NCBI RefSeq assembly: GCF_000337415.1
Contig: NZ_AOJD01000051.1
Span: 85,105-149,104 of the forward strand
Origin: Halorubrum tebenquichense DSM 14210
GTDB lineage: Archaea > Halobacteriota > Halobacteria > Halobacteriales > Haloferacaceae
DNA length: 64,000 nucleotides
Direction: 5' to 3'
This document shows positions 7,562 to 17,335 of the stretch, piece after piece. The notes under the pieces are model-generated. The model worked only from the letters and a program-made list of their open reading frames with translations. It was not told where the DNA came from and searched no databases. Position numbers and translations under genes: made by a program. Position 1 is the stretch's first letter; every line of letters begins with the position of its first letter.

Positions 7562-9712
7562 ATGACTCCCCTACAGGCGGCCACCCGCGAGACCTTCTGG
7601 ACGGTCGGTCCGGTCGGGAAGGCCGCGTTCTACTGGCTCGCCGCTGTCGCGGTCGCCGTGTTCCTGTACGGCGTCTACGCGCGGTTCGCCGCGTACGCCC
7701 GCGGGAGCGCGGACCCGAGAGACCGGCTGTCGAACCTGCCCGGTCGGGTCGTCGCCGCGACGAAGACGGTCCTCTCGAACGAGAACCAGTTCGACGGGGA
7801 CCTGTACGCGGGCGTGATGCACACGTTCGTCCTCTGGGGGTTCCTCGTCTTACTCGTCGCGACGACCATCCTCGGGATCGACATCGACCTCTACCGCCCG
7901 CTCGCGGGCGAGTCGTTCTGGGTCGGCGACTTCTATCTCGCCTACCAGTTCGCCGTCGACGCGTTCGGCCTGCTGTTCGTCGTCGGCGTCGGCATGGCCG
8001 GCTACCGCCGCTACCGGAGCCGCGAGGGGCGGCTCTGGGGGAAACACACCTCGCTGGAGGACGACGCGTTCCTCTGGACCCTGTTCCTGCTCGGCGTCGG
8101 CGGCTTCCTCGTCGAGGGCGTGAGCATGGTCGGCCAGCCCCAGCGGGCGACAGAGACGGTGAGCTTCGTCGGGATGGCGCTCGCGACCGGCCTGCAGACG
8201 GCGGGGCTCACGGCGGCGGGCGCGGAGGCCGCCTACGGCGTCATCTGGTGGAGCCACTCGCTGCTGGCGTTCGCGTTCGTCGCGTGGATCCCGTACGCGA
8301 AGCCGTTCCACATGATCTCCTCGTTCGCCAACGTCGTCGTCCGCGACGAGAAGGCGGGCGCGCGGCTCCCGAACGTCCCCGCGGATCTCGATCACACCAA
8401 CGCCGAGTCGCTGGACGACTTCACGTGGAAGGAGCTGCTCGACGGCGACGCGTGTACGAAGTGCGGGCGGTGTACCGACGCCTGTCCCGCCGACACGGTC
8501 GGCCGGAACCTCGACCCGCGGGACGTCATCCTCGACCTGAAGTCGTACCGCGAGTCCGTCAGCGACGACCCGGTGGCGGGGAGCGGAGACCGGATGGCTA
8601 CTGATGGGGGAACAGTCCCCATCGTCGCCGACGAGGGCGGCGTCATCGCCAGCGAGTCGATGGAGTCGTGTATGTCCTGTATGGCGTGTATGGACGCCTG
8701 TCCGGTCGACATCGAACACCTCACCTCGTTCACGAAGATGAACCGCCAGCTCGTCGACGAGGGGGCGGTCGACTCGAACCTCCAGGACGTGTTCCAAGAC
8801 GTGATGCAGAAGGGGAACACCTTCGGCGAGTCGCAGTCGGCGCGCGGCGACTGGGCGGACGAGCTGGACGACTCCGTCGACGTGCCCGACGCCCGCGAGG
8901 AGTCGGTCGAGTACCTCTGGTACGTCGGCGACTACCCGAGCTTCGACGACCGAAACAAGAAGGTCGCCCGCGCGCTCGCCCGCCTCTTCGACGAGGCCGA
9001 CGTGTCCTTCGGAATCCTATTCGACGACGAGAAGACCGACGGGAACGACATCCGCCGGATCGGCGAGGAGTTCCTCTACCTCGAACTCGCCGGGCACCAC
9101 GTCGAGACGTTCGCGGACTGCGAGTTCGAGAACATCGTCTGTACCGACCCGCACTCCTATAACACGATCAAAAACGAGTACCCCGAGGTCGACTTCGCGG
9201 AGTTCGCGGACGACCCGATGATGCCGTTCGACCGCGAGGACCCGTGGAACCCGGACGGCGAGGTCGACGTGTTCCACTGGACGCAGGTCGTCGAAGAGCT
9301 CGTCGACGACGGCCGACTCGATCTGTCGGGCGACGAGCTGGACTACACCGTCACCTACCACGACCCCTGTCACCTCGGGCGGTACAACGACGAGTACGAG
9401 GCCCCCCGCGAGCTGATCCGCGCGACGGGGGCGGAGCTCCACGAGATGCCGCGCTCGCGCGACGACTCGTTCTGCTGTGGCGGGGGCGGCGGCGGGCTCT
9501 GGACCGAACACGACGAGGCCGTCAAGCCGAGCGAGGAGCGCCTCCGCGAGGCGGTCGAGGACACCGACGCCGGCGCTGCGATAGAGAAGTTCGTCGTCGC
9601 CTGCCCGATGTGTACGACGATGTTCGAGGACGGTCGCAAGACGGGGGACTTCGAGGACGACGTGGAGATCGTCGACGTGGCGGAACTGCTGATCGAGGCG
9701 GTCGAGGCGTAG
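7562..9712 (+). CDS. Membrane-anchored heterodisulfide reductase-like iron-sulfur protein
   Basis: A 716-residue protein. Residues 1-270 hold about five membrane helices with histidines as in the cytochrome b (NarI-like) domain. Then two [4Fe-4S] motifs, CTKCGRCTDACP near 298 and CMSCMACMDACP near 371. The C-terminal half has two cysteine-rich CCG-type domains as in HdrD/GlpC: HDPCHLGRYN with SFCCGGGGGG, and CPMCTTMFEDG. Haloarchaea lack methanogenesis, so it more likely passes electrons between cytosolic donors (such as electron transfer flavoproteins) and the quinone pool. Monocistronic, with a GTTTTAACC TATA box about 30 bases before the ATG. Confidence 0.85.
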   Translation: MTPLQAATRETFWTVGPVGKAAFYWLAAVAVAVFLYGVYARFAAYARGSADPRDRLSNLPGRVVAATKTVLSNENQFDGDLYAGVMHTFVLWGFLVLLVATTILGIDIDLYRPLAGESFWVGDFYLAYQFAVDAFGLLFVVGVGMAGYRRYRSREGRLWGKHTSLEDDAFLWTLFLLGVGGFLVEGVSMVGQPQRATETVSFVGMALATGLQTAGLTAAGAEAAYGVIWWSHSLLAFAFVAWIPYAKPFHMISSFANVVVRDEKAGARLPNVPADLDHTNAESLDDFTWKELLDGDACTKCGRCTDACPADTVGRNLDPRDVILDLKSYRESVSDDPVAGSGDRMATDGGTVPIVADEGGVIASESMESCMSCMACMDACPVDIEHLTSFTKMNRQLVDEGAVDSNLQDVFQDVMQKGNTFGESQSARGDWADELDDSVDVPDAREESVEYLWYVGDYPSFDDRNKKVARALARLFDEADVSFGILFDDEKTDGNDIRRIGEEFLYLELAGHHVETFADCEFENIVCTDPHSYNTIKNEYPEVDFAEFADDPMMPFDREDPWNPDGEVDVFHWTQVVEELVDDGRLDLSGDELDYTVTYHDPCHLGRYNDEYEAPRELIRATGAELHEMPRSRDDSFCCGGGGGGLWTEHDEAVKPSEERLREAVEDTDAGAAIEKFVVACPMCTTMFEDGRKTGDFEDDVEIVDVAELLIEAVEA

Positions 9713-9754
9713 CGGGGACCGTTTCCGCGCCGCGGCGTCGACGCCGTTCGGGCG

Positions 9755-10051
9755 TCAGGCCCGCCGCGACTGCGCGTCCGCCGCGTCGTCGACGCGCCGC
9801 AACAGCGCCCGTCCGGGGGCCCGGTCGCGGACCGGCGCGTCGCCGAGGTAGTCCACGAGCGCGTCGCGGAGCACGGCGACGCCCTCGCGGTCGAGCGGTT
9901 CGCCGCGCTCGATCGATTCGAGCGGCCCGCGGTACGGCTCGGCGTCCTCGGTCGCGTTCCGCGCGGCGTCGAGCAGCGCCGCGTGCGCCACCCACGCCTC
10001 CTCTCGGGAGGTCGTCGGCGCGGGCGGCCCGTCGGTCGTGGGAGGGACCAT
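9755..10051 (-). CDS. Small conserved-looking haloarchaeal protein of unknown function
   Basis: A 98-residue acidic protein, probably helical (REEAWVAHAALLDAARNATED, DREGVAVLRDALVDYLGD), no cysteine and no membrane segment. No domain is recognised. Coding is supported by the haloarchaeal amino-acid pattern and a good ATG. It diverges from the pst cluster; nothing shows a functional link. Confidence 0.6.
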   Translation of the reverse strand: MVPPTTDGPPAPTTSREEAWVAHAALLDAARNATEDAEPYRGPLESIERGEPLDREGVAVLRDALVDYLGDAPVRDRAPGRALLRRVDDAADAQSRRA

Positions 10052-10158
10052 TCGTCCGGTGTCTCCCGGTACGGGGACTTAAAACCACGTCCCGGTTCGT
10101 GCCGAGTTCGACGCGGTGGGACGCTGACGTACTCGCCTCGCCGGCCACGGTCGGTAAT

Positions 10159-10250
10159 CTATGTAGTTCTATATAGCGTACGGAGCCAAACGTAGCCGTA
10201 CCGTGTCGTACCCGCGCCCCAGTACTCCTCATAGCATACTACTTAACCGG
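10159..10250 (+). promoter_or_regulatory. Promoter region of the pst cluster with palindromic sites
   Basis: An unusually AT-rich island for this genome. CTATGTAG (10159-10166) and the perfect palindrome CTATATAG (10169-10176) form a direct repeat ten bases apart, followed by an inverted repeat GTACGG (10178-10183) and CCGTAC (10196-10201). A TATA-like CTACTTAACC lies about 10239-10248, placing the start site next to the pstS ATG (10271). Such sites are candidates for phosphate-responsive control; the regulator is unknown. Confidence 0.45.
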
Positions 10251-10270
10251 AACTCGCCCACTGTCGGGTG

Positions 10271-11293
10271 ATGGCTTCTAGCCACGACGCGGACGCTACG
10301 GGAATCACCCGGCGGAAATCGCTCGCGGCGCTCGCCGGCGCGGGGGCGCTCGGCCTCGCGGGCTGTACCCAGAGTTCGGACGGCTCCGACGGCGGTGACG
10401 GCTCCGACGGCGGGGACGGCTCCGACGGCGAACTCTCAGGCCCGATCAACATCGCGGGATCGAGCACGGTGTTCCCGCTGATGAGCGCGGTCATGGAGGA
10501 CTTCGCCGCCCAGCATCCAGGCGTCGACCCCGACATCAGCTCGACCGGGTCCGGCGGCGGCTTCTCGAACTTCTTCTGTACTGGGGACACGGACTTCAAC
10601 AACGCGAGCCGGCCGATCCAGCCGGAAGAGGAGGAGCTCTGCGCCGAGAACGGCGTCGAGTACGTCGAACTCGTCGCCGCGACCGACGCGCTCACCGTCG
10701 TCGTCAACCCCGACGCCGACTGGATCGACTCGCTCACGACCGAGGAGCTCGCGCAGATCTGGGAGTCCGACCCCGCCCAGACGTGGGACGAGGTCCGCGA
10801 CGAGTTCCCGAACGAGGAGATCGAGCGGTTCGGCGCGGCCGACACCTCGGGCACGTACGACTACTTCATCGAGTCCACCCTCGGCGAACGCGGCCACACG
10901 AGCGACTATCAGGCGACCGAACAGGACAACACCATCGCGCAGGGCGTCTCCGGCAGCGAGTACGCCATCGGGTACTTCGGCTTCGCGTACTACTTCCAGA
11001 ACCCCGACCAGCTGAAGGCGCTGGGCATCGACGACGGCGACGGCCCGGTCGAGCCGAGCCTCGAAACGGCCTCGTCGGGCGAGTACACGCCGCTCTCCCG
11101 GCCGCTTTTCACGTACCCGTCGATCGAGTCGCTCGGCGAGGAACACATCGCGGAGTTCGCCCGGTACTTCGTCGAGCAGACGACCGACGAGGACCTCGTC
11201 GCCGGCGATGTCGGCTACGTGCCCGCCACCGAGGAGACGCAGGAAGAGCAGATGAGTATCCTCGAAGACGCGATCGAGCAGGCGCAGGGCTGA
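10271..11293 (+). CDS. pstS: Phosphate ABC transporter substrate-binding lipoprotein PstS
   Basis: A 340-residue secreted lipoprotein. The Tat signal TRRKSLAALAGAGALGLAGC carries the twin arginine and lipobox cysteine; a Gly-Ser-Asp-rich linker follows. The phosphate-binding loops are visible: NIAGSSTVFPL, ISSTGSGGGFSNF and FGAADTSGTYDYF. Captures orthophosphate outside the cell for PstCAB. ATG 10271 is preferred to GTG 10268, one codon upstream. First gene of pstSCAB-phoU. Confidence 0.95.
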   Translation: MASSHDADATGITRRKSLAALAGAGALGLAGCTQSSDGSDGGDGSDGGDGSDGELSGPINIAGSSTVFPLMSAVMEDFAAQHPGVDPDISSTGSGGGFSNFFCTGDTDFNNASRPIQPEEEELCAENGVEYVELVAATDALTVVVNPDADWIDSLTTEELAQIWESDPAQTWDEVRDEFPNEEIERFGAADTSGTYDYFIESTLGERGHTSDYQATEQDNTIAQGVSGSEYAIGYFGFAYYFQNPDQLKALGIDDGDGPVEPSLETASSGEYTPLSRPLFTYPSIESLGEEHIAEFARYFVEQTTDEDLVAGDVGYVPATEETQEEQMSILEDAIEQAQG

Positions 11294-11349
11294 GCCGGCG
11301 CGATGAACCGGTGTATTGATTTACGACTGCGTGCGATACCCCACCGTTC

Positions 11350-12324
11350 GTGACTGACAGCACAGAGAGTCCCGATCTGAGCCGCCAGAGCGGACTCACA
11401 CGACTGAAGGAGGGAACCTACGGCGGGCTGTTCGCGGCGTGCGCGGCGATCACCCTGCTCACGACGGCCGCGATCTTCGTCACGCTCCTGTCGGACGCGG
11501 TGGTGTTCTTCCGGGCCACGCCGATTCCCGAGTTCCTCACCGGCACCAACTGGAGTCCGAATCCGGCCGGCGGCGGGCAGGCGTTCGGTATCGTCCCGCT
11601 GTTGATCGGGACGATCACGGTGACGGTCACGGCGGCGTTCATCTCTCTTCCGATCGGAACGCTGACCGCCATCTACCTCAGCGAGTACGCGACGCCGAAC
11701 GCCCGGTCGATACTGAAACCCCTACTTGAGATCCTCGCCGGCGTGCCCACCGTGGTGTACGGGTACTTCGCGCTGGTGTACATCACGCCGGCGCTGAAGG
11801 CGACCCTGTTCCCCGAGATGAGCACGTTCAACGCCCTGTCGGCCTCGATCATGGTCGGCATCATGACCATCCCGATGGTGTCGTCGATCTCCGAGGACGC
11901 CATGAGCGCCGTCCCCGACGAACTCCGACAGGCCGGCTACGGGCTCGGCGCGACCAAGTTCGAGGTCTCGACCGGCATCGTCGTCCCGGCGTCCATCTCC
12001 GGGATCGCCTCGTCGTACATCCTCGCCGTCTCCCGCGCCATCGGCGAGACGATGATCGTCGTCGTCGCGATGGGCGCACAGGCGCGGATGCCGGCGGTCC
12101 GGGAGGCCGCGTTCGGCATCCCGTTCATTAACCCCGCCGACGTCCTCTTGGAATCCGGCATGACGATCACCGTCGCGATGGTCCAGATCACCGGCGGCGA
12201 CCTCACCGGCGGCACGCTCCCCTACAACTCCATGTTCGCGCTCGGTCTCGCGCTGTTCGTAGTGACCCTCGTAATGAACGTGATAAGCGACATCATCGCG
12301 GAACGCTACCGGGAGGAGTACTGA
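11350..12324 (+). CDS. pstC: Phosphate ABC transporter permease PstC
   Basis: A 324-residue permease with about six membrane helices starting at a GTG (11350). The binding-protein-dependent transport (EAA) loop is seen in DELRQAGYGLGATKFEV with ISGIASSYILAVSRAIGETM, typical of PstC. Its stop overlaps the pstA ATG by one base (TGATG). The N terminus is short and acidic. Confidence 0.94.
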   Translation: MTDSTESPDLSRQSGLTRLKEGTYGGLFAACAAITLLTTAAIFVTLLSDAVVFFRATPIPEFLTGTNWSPNPAGGGQAFGIVPLLIGTITVTVTAAFISLPIGTLTAIYLSEYATPNARSILKPLLEILAGVPTVVYGYFALVYITPALKATLFPEMSTFNALSASIMVGIMTIPMVSSISEDAMSAVPDELRQAGYGLGATKFEVSTGIVVPASISGIASSYILAVSRAIGETMIVVVAMGAQARMPAVREAAFGIPFINPADVLLESGMTITVAMVQITGGDLTGGTLPYNSMFALGLALFVVTLVMNVISDIIAERYREEY

Positions 12325-14090
12325 TGGCGACCGACAACGCGAACGCGGACGGGTTCGGCGAGGTGAGTCGGGTCCGCGGGATCGCCTTCGAGTACCTCTC
12401 GCTCGGCGCGAGCGTGTTCGGACTCGTCGCGCTCGGCGTCCTCCTCGTGTACGTCGCGATCGACGCCTTCGACCTGTCGAACGCCAGCCCCGAGTGGCTG
12501 CTCACCTACTTCGTCACGCTCGTCGTCCCCTTCCTCGCGTTCTGCCTGTACAGCGCGGACGACCCAGCGGTCACGCGCCGAGCGCTCGGCGCGCTCGGCG
12601 GCGGGCTCGTCGCCGTCGCCGTCGTGTTCACCGCGATAGAGTCCCTTCTCGTGCCGATCCCGCGGCTCAACTGGCAGCTCGCGTACCTCTTCGTCGTCGC
12701 CGCGCCGGTCGCCGCGTACCTCACGTACGTTGGCAGCAACGGTCGGCCGGGGGCCGTCGGCTTCGGTCTCCTCGGGCGGCTCGTCGGCGGCGCTGCGCTC
12801 GGCCTCGCGGTCGGCACCCTCTTTTTAGTGTTCGACTCGCTCGTGTGGTTCCTCGCGTACACGCTCGGCGTCCTCCCCGCAGTCGGGCTGTACGCGTACG
12901 GCCGGGTCCGCGAGGCGTCGCGGGCGCGAACCGCCGCGCTTCCGGTCGGGTTCCTCGGGCTGGTCGCCGCGGTGGTCCTCCGCGACGTGATCCCCACGTA
13001 CCCGTCTGACCTCCTCATCTACCTCTGGACGATCGCCGTCCCGATCGCGGTCGCCGGGGGGCTCGTCGTCGCCGACCGACGCGGTCGAACCGTCGCGGCG
13101 GTCGCCGCCGGGCTCCCGCTCGCGGTCGCGACCGCCGGCGGCTTCTGGGCGACCGGCGCGGGACTGCCGGCACCGACCGTCCTCCTCGTCCTCGTCACGA
13201 CCGGCGTGCCGACGGCGGTGTACGTCTCCCGCGTCGTCGACGTGGGCGAGGGCGTCGTCGGCCTCGCGCTCCCGTTCCTCATCGCCGGCGGCGTCGTCGT
13301 CGGAGCCTTGGTCGTCGAGGCGTGGGGCGTCCCCGCGCCGGACCCGTGGCTCGACGCCGGATTCGTCACGGAGGCACCGTCGCGGACGCCCGCGAATGCC
13401 GGCCTGTATCCGGCCATCGTCGGCTCGGTGATAATCATCGCGCTCGTCGCGGTGCTGTCGTTCCTCCTCGGGGTCGGCACGTCGGTCTTCCTCGAAGAGT
13501 ACACGCCGGGGACCGGACCGATCGGCACGCTGACGCGGATTCTTCAGGTCAACATCGCGAACCTCGCGGCGGTCCCGTCGGTGGTGTACGGACTCCTCGG
13601 GCTGGGGCTGTTCGCGAACCTCCTCGGACTCGGCATCGGGACGGCGGTGACCGCCGCGCTGACGCTCTCGCTTCTCATCCTGCCGATCACGATCATCTCC
13701 GCGCAGGAGGCGATCCGGTCGGTGCCGGACGACCTCCGTCGGGGGTCGGACGCGATGGGGGCGACGCGCTGGCAGACGACGAAGAACGTCGTCCTGCCCG
13801 AGGCGATGCCGGGGATCCTCACCGGAACGATCCTCGCGCTCGGTCGGGCGATCGGCGAGACCGCACCGCTCATTATGATCGGCGCGGCGACGACCGTCTT
13901 CAACCCGCCGAGCAGCCTCTTCAGTCGGTTCAGCGCCATGCCGATGCAGATCTACACATGGGCCGGGTTCCCACAGGCCGACTTCCGGTACGGCGTCGTC
14001 GCCGCAGGCGTTATCACGCTGCTGATCATCCTCGTCGGTATGAACGGGACGGCCATCCTACTGCGGAACCGCGCGGAGCGCGGGAGCTAA
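12324..14090 (+). CDS. pstA: Phosphate ABC transporter permease PstA with long N-terminal membrane extension
   Basis: A 588-residue protein, about twice the usual 280-300 for PstA. The canonical permease domain occupies about residues 355-588, with [27 protein letters not shown], the EAA loop [19 protein letters not shown] and [18 protein letters not shown]. Residues 1-340 add a run of about eight hydrophobic segments without a recognised domain. Long PstA forms occur in haloarchaea, so this is unlikely to be a misassembled fusion. Coupled to pstC by overlap. Confidence 0.9.
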   Translation: MATDNANADGFGEVSRVRGIAFEYLSLGASVFGLVALGVLLVYVAIDAFDLSNASPEWLLTYFVTLVVPFLAFCLYSADDPAVTRRALGALGGGLVAVAVVFTAIESLLVPIPRLNWQLAYLFVVAAPVAAYLTYVGSNGRPGAVGFGLLGRLVGGAALGLAVGTLFLVFDSLVWFLAYTLGVLPAVGLYAYGRVREASRARTAALPVGFLGLVAAVVLRDVIPTYPSDLLIYLWTIAVPIAVAGGLVVADRRGRTVAAVAAGLPLAVATAGGFWATGAGLPAPTVLLVLVTTGVPTAVYVSRVVDVGEGVVGLALPFLIAGGVVVGALVVEAWGVPAPDPWLDAGFVTEAPSRTPANAGLYPAIVGSVIIIALVAVLSFLLGVGTSVFLEEYTPGTGPIGTLTRILQVNIANLAAVPSVVYGLLGLGLFANLLGLGIGTAVTAALTLSLLILPITIISAQEAIRSVPDDLRRGSDAMGATRWQTTKNVVLPEAMPGILTGTILALGRAIGETAPLIMIGAATTVFNPPSSLFSRFSAMPMQIYTWAGFPQADFRYGVVAAGVITLLIILVGMNGTAILLRNRAERGS

Positions 14091-14092
14091 CA

Positions 14093-14929
14093 ATGAGTAA
14101 CACGACATCGGACGACTCGCTGATCACGACGGAGGTACAGGCGGACTCGAACGACGACCGCGCGCCCGTCAACGAGGCCGGCACCGCGGTCGCCGCCCGG
14201 GACCTGAACGTCTACTACGGCGACGAGCAGGCGATAAACGACGTGACGATGGAGATCCCCGAAAAGCGCGTGACGGCGCTCATCGGGCCCTCCGGCTGCG
14301 GCAAGTCGACGTTCCTCCGCACGATCAACCGGATGAACGACATGATCGACATCTGCCGCGTCGAGGGCGACGTGGAGTTCGGCGGGAAGAACGTGTACGA
14401 CGCCGACGTCGACCCGGTCGCCCTCCGCCGGAAGATCGGGATGGTGTTCCAGAAGCCGAATCCGTTCCCGAAGTCGATCCGCGACAACGTCGCGTACGGC
14501 CTGAAGATACAGGGGTTCGACGGCGACGTCGACGCCCGCGTCGAGGAGTCGCTGAAGGGAGCCGCCCTGTGGGACGAGGTGAAAGACCAGCTTCACTCCT
14601 CGGGGCTGGAGCTGTCGGGCGGGCAGCAACAGCGGCTCTGTATCGCTCGCGCCATCGCGCCCGACCCGGAAGTAATCTTGATGGACGAGCCCACTTCGGC
14701 GTTGGACCCCGTCGCGGCCTCGAAGATCGAGGACCTGATCGACGATCTGGCCGAGGAGTACACCGTCATCATCGTCACGCACAACATGCAGCAGGCGGCG
14801 CGCATCTCCGACCGGACGGCCGTCTTCCTCACCGGCGGCGAACTGGTCGAGTACGACGACACCGCGAAGATCTTCGAGGACCCCGAACAGCAGCGCGTCG
14901 AGGACTACATCACGGGGAAGTTCGGATAG
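14093..14929 (+). CDS. pstB: Phosphate ABC transporter ATPase PstB
   Basis: A 278-residue ATPase. Walker [12 protein letters not shown], the PstB-specific [16 protein letters not shown]-loop, [14 protein letters not shown] signature, Walker [14 protein letters not shown] and H-loop [14 protein letters not shown] are intact. The 30-residue N-terminal extension is acidic and disordered. ATG 14093 lies two bases after the pstA stop; frames opening earlier run through pstA. The stop abuts the phoU ATG. Confidence 0.95.
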   Translation: MSNTTSDDSLITTEVQADSNDDRAPVNEAGTAVAARDLNVYYGDEQAINDVTMEIPEKRVTALIGPSGCGKSTFLRTINRMNDMIDICRVEGDVEFGGKNVYDADVDPVALRRKIGMVFQKPNPFPKSIRDNVAYGLKIQGFDGDVDARVEESLKGAALWDEVKDQLHSSGLELSGGQQQRLCIARAIAPDPEVILMDEPTSALDPVAASKIEDLIDDLAEEYTVIIVTHNMQQAARISDRTAVFLTGGELVEYDDTAKIFEDPEQQRVEDYITGKFG

Positions 14930-15646
14930 ATGCCCAGAGAGAACTACCGGGATCGGCTCGACGACCTCCGAGAGGGCGTGGTCGAGATGGGAGAGACCGT
15001 CTGCGACCGCCTCGACGACGCGGTCGAGGCGGCGGTGTCGGGCGACGACGACCTCGCCCGCTCGGTGATCGAGGGCGACCACGAGGTCAACGAGACGTAC
15101 CTCGCCTTGGAAGACGAGTGTACGGAGCTGCTGGCGCTCCAGCAGCCCGTGGCGGGCGACCTGCGGCTCGTCGCCGCCTCCTTCAAGATCATCACCGACC
15201 TCGAACGGGTCGCCGACCTCGCGACGAACCTCGCGGACTACGGCGGTCCCGACGGCGGCGTCCACCCGGCGGTGGACGTGCGCCGGCTCGGCGAGGCGGC
15301 CCGCGAGATGGTTGCGGACGCGGTCGCCGCCTACGCGGCGCGCGACCCGGACGCCTGCCGCGACATCGCCGCCCGCGACGACGACTTCGACGAGCGCTGC
15401 CGCCGCGCGAGCGAGGCAGTCGTCCGCGAGCTGTTGGAGGCGGACCGCGCCCGGACCGAGGCGCGCGACGCCGACGGCGACGCGGACGGCGGCGCGACCG
15501 ACGACGAGGCGCTCGAAGCCTCGCTCGACGAGGTGTCGCAGGCGCTGCTCGCCGTGCGCGACCTCGAACGGATCGCCGACCACGCGGTCAACATCGCGGC
15601 GCGGACCCTGTACATGGTCGAGAACGACGACGAGCTGATCTACTGA
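14930..15646 (+). CDS. phoU: Phosphate signalling/uptake regulator PhoU
   Basis: A 238-residue helical protein with two PhoU repeats (residues about 10-100 and 115-230). The metal-binding pattern is seen in DDLARSVIEGDHEVNETYLALEDEC and DFDERCRRASEAVV, with DLERVADLATNLAD and DLERIADHAVNIAARTLYM closing each repeat. The start codon follows the pstB stop with no spacing. It modulates the Pst transporter; the acidic insert near residues 180-195 is low-complexity. Confidence 0.93.
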   Translation: MPRENYRDRLDDLREGVVEMGETVCDRLDDAVEAAVSGDDDLARSVIEGDHEVNETYLALEDECTELLALQQPVAGDLRLVAASFKIITDLERVADLATNLADYGGPDGGVHPAVDVRRLGEAAREMVADAVAAYAARDPDACRDIAARDDDFDERCRRASEAVVRELLEADRARTEARDADGDADGGATDDEALEASLDEVSQALLAVRDLERIADHAVNIAARTLYMVENDDELIY

Positions 15647-15720
15647 GACGGCGGCAGCGCGGGCGGCGCGGTATCCGGCGGCGGACGCGACCCGCGACCG
15701 CGACGCGACACCCACACGAC

Positions 15721-16197
15721 ATGACAACCACAGACACCGCGGACGACGAGACGCCCACCGACGAGACGGACACCGACGAAACGACCGTGCTCACGTTCAT
15801 GTGCGTCCGAAACGCCGGCCGCAGCCAGATGGCGACGGCGTTCGCGGAGCGCGAGCGCGACCGCCGCGGGCTCGGGGACCGCCTCGAGATCCGGACCGGC
15901 GGGACCGCGCCCGCCGACAGCATCCACGAGGTCGTCGTCGAGGCGCTCGCGGAGGTCGGCCTCGACGTGAACGGCCGCGAACCGCAGTCGATCTCCGACG
16001 CGGCGCTCGCCGGGTCGGACTTCGTCGCGACGATGGGGTGTTCGACGCTCGATCTGGAGACCGTCGACACCGACGACTGGGACCTCGACGACCCCGGCGA
16101 ACGGCCCATCGAGGACGTCCGCGAGATCCGCGACGAGATCGAGCGCCGCGTGATCGCGGTCTTCGACGAGCGGTTCGGCGCTCGAACCGACGCCTGA
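15721..16197 (+). CDS. ArsC-type / low-molecular-weight tyrosine phosphatase family protein
   Basis: A 158-residue protein whose N-terminal 22 residues are an acidic Thr/Asp tail. The P-loop CVRNAGRSQ (C28, R34; CX5RS) follows the first strand, and DWDLDDPGERP carries the general-acid aspartate region. Thioredoxin-linked arsenate reductases need two more cysteines; here only C107 (ATMGCSTLD) is present, so either a different reductant partner or a phosphatase role is possible. It sits 75 bases after phoU, which suggests co-regulation with phosphate uptake. ATG 15721 is chosen over frames opening in pstB/phoU. Confidence 0.82.
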   Translation: MTTTDTADDETPTDETDTDETTVLTFMCVRNAGRSQMATAFAERERDRRGLGDRLEIRTGGTAPADSIHEVVVEALAEVGLDVNGREPQSISDAALAGSDFVATMGCSTLDLETVDTDDWDLDDPGERPIEDVREIRDEIERRVIAVFDERFGARTDA

Positions 16198-16237
16198 CTC
16201 CGGAAGCGATAATCGCCTCCGGACGCAGCAACGAAAC

Positions 16238-17290
16238 GTGACGGTACTACAGGAACTGATCGGGGACCAGTCGCTCGTCGTGTGGATCGTGTTGGGCGCG
16301 ATCGGGTTCCTGCTGACCTGGAAGGGAGCGAACGTCATCGAGTCGACGACCTCGAAGATCAGCGACCACTTCGGCGTCTCGCAGGCCATCCAAGGCGGGC
16401 TCATCGTCGCGGCCGCGACGTCGTTTCCCGAACTCGCGATCATCCTCATCTCGGTACTCGTCCTCGGTGACTTCGGCGTCGGTGCCGGCGCGCTCATCGG
16501 GACGGCGGTGTTCAATATCTTGGTCATCCCGGCCGCCGTCTCCATCACGAGCGGCGACACGACGACGACGCAGGGGATCGTCTACCGCGACGCCATCTTC
16601 TACATGGTCGCCGTCCTCGCCCTCTTCGGCGTGATCGCGATCGGCGTCCTCGGGACCGACGGGCGGGAGATCGCGCGGATAACCCCCCAGATGGGGGTCG
16701 GCCTGCTGGTGTTGTACGGCGTGTACGTCATCCTCCTCGCCGGCGGCAAGAGCGGCGCGTCGGACCTGAAACGGACCGAATCGACGAACCTCCCGAAACA
16801 GGTCGGGCTGTTCGCGGCCGGACTGGTCGTCGTGCTCGTCGGCGTCGAGTCGATGGTCACGATGACGGTACAGATCTCCGAGGCGCTCGGTGCGCCGTCG
16901 TTCCTCGTCTCCGTGACGGTGCTGTCGGCGATGAGTTCCTTCCCCGACCTGCTCGTCGGCGTGAAGATGGGCGAGGCCGGCGACAAGCGGGCGGCGGTCG
17001 CGAACGTCTTCGGGACGAACACGTTCAACCTCGTCGCCGCGCTCCCGATCGGCGTCATCCTCGCCGGCGGCGTCTCGATCGGCTTCCTCACGTCCGTGCC
17101 GCTCCTCTTATTCCTGTTTTACACTACCCTCGTCGTGGTGGTGATGGCCGCGACGGACTTCGAGATCACCACCGAGGAGGGGTACGTCTTCCTCGCGATG
17201 TACCTCGCCTTCATCGGCTGGATGACGGCCGAGGCGCTGGGCGTCACCTCGCTGCTGACCGAGTCGACGCTCCGGACGATCGTCGGCTGA
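16238..17290 (+). CDS. Na+/Ca2+-exchanger family cation antiporter
   Basis: A 350-residue membrane protein with about ten helices, starting at GTG 16238. The two alpha repeats of the CaCA superfamily are present: VAAATSFPELAIILIS with GALIGTAVFNILV, and LSAMSSFPDLLVGVKMGEAGDKRAAVANVFGTNTFNLV split over the second half. Conserved acidic residues sit in both repeats (E, D). Exports Ca2+ or exchanges Na+; the ion cannot be read from sequence. Not overlapping its neighbours. Confidence 0.88.
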   Translation: MTVLQELIGDQSLVVWIVLGAIGFLLTWKGANVIESTTSKISDHFGVSQAIQGGLIVAAATSFPELAIILISVLVLGDFGVGAGALIGTAVFNILVIPAAVSITSGDTTTTQGIVYRDAIFYMVAVLALFGVIAIGVLGTDGREIARITPQMGVGLLVLYGVYVILLAGGKSGASDLKRTESTNLPKQVGLFAAGLVVVLVGVESMVTMTVQISEALGAPSFLVSVTVLSAMSSFPDLLVGVKMGEAGDKRAAVANVFGTNTFNLVAALPIGVILAGGVSIGFLTSVPLLLFLFYTTLVVVVMAATDFEITTEEGYVFLAMYLAFIGWMTAEALGVTSLLTESTLRTIVG

Positions 17291-17335
17291 CGGGCGCGTC
17301 AGCCGCTCCGACGGCGACCGCTCCGCGGCGGTCGC

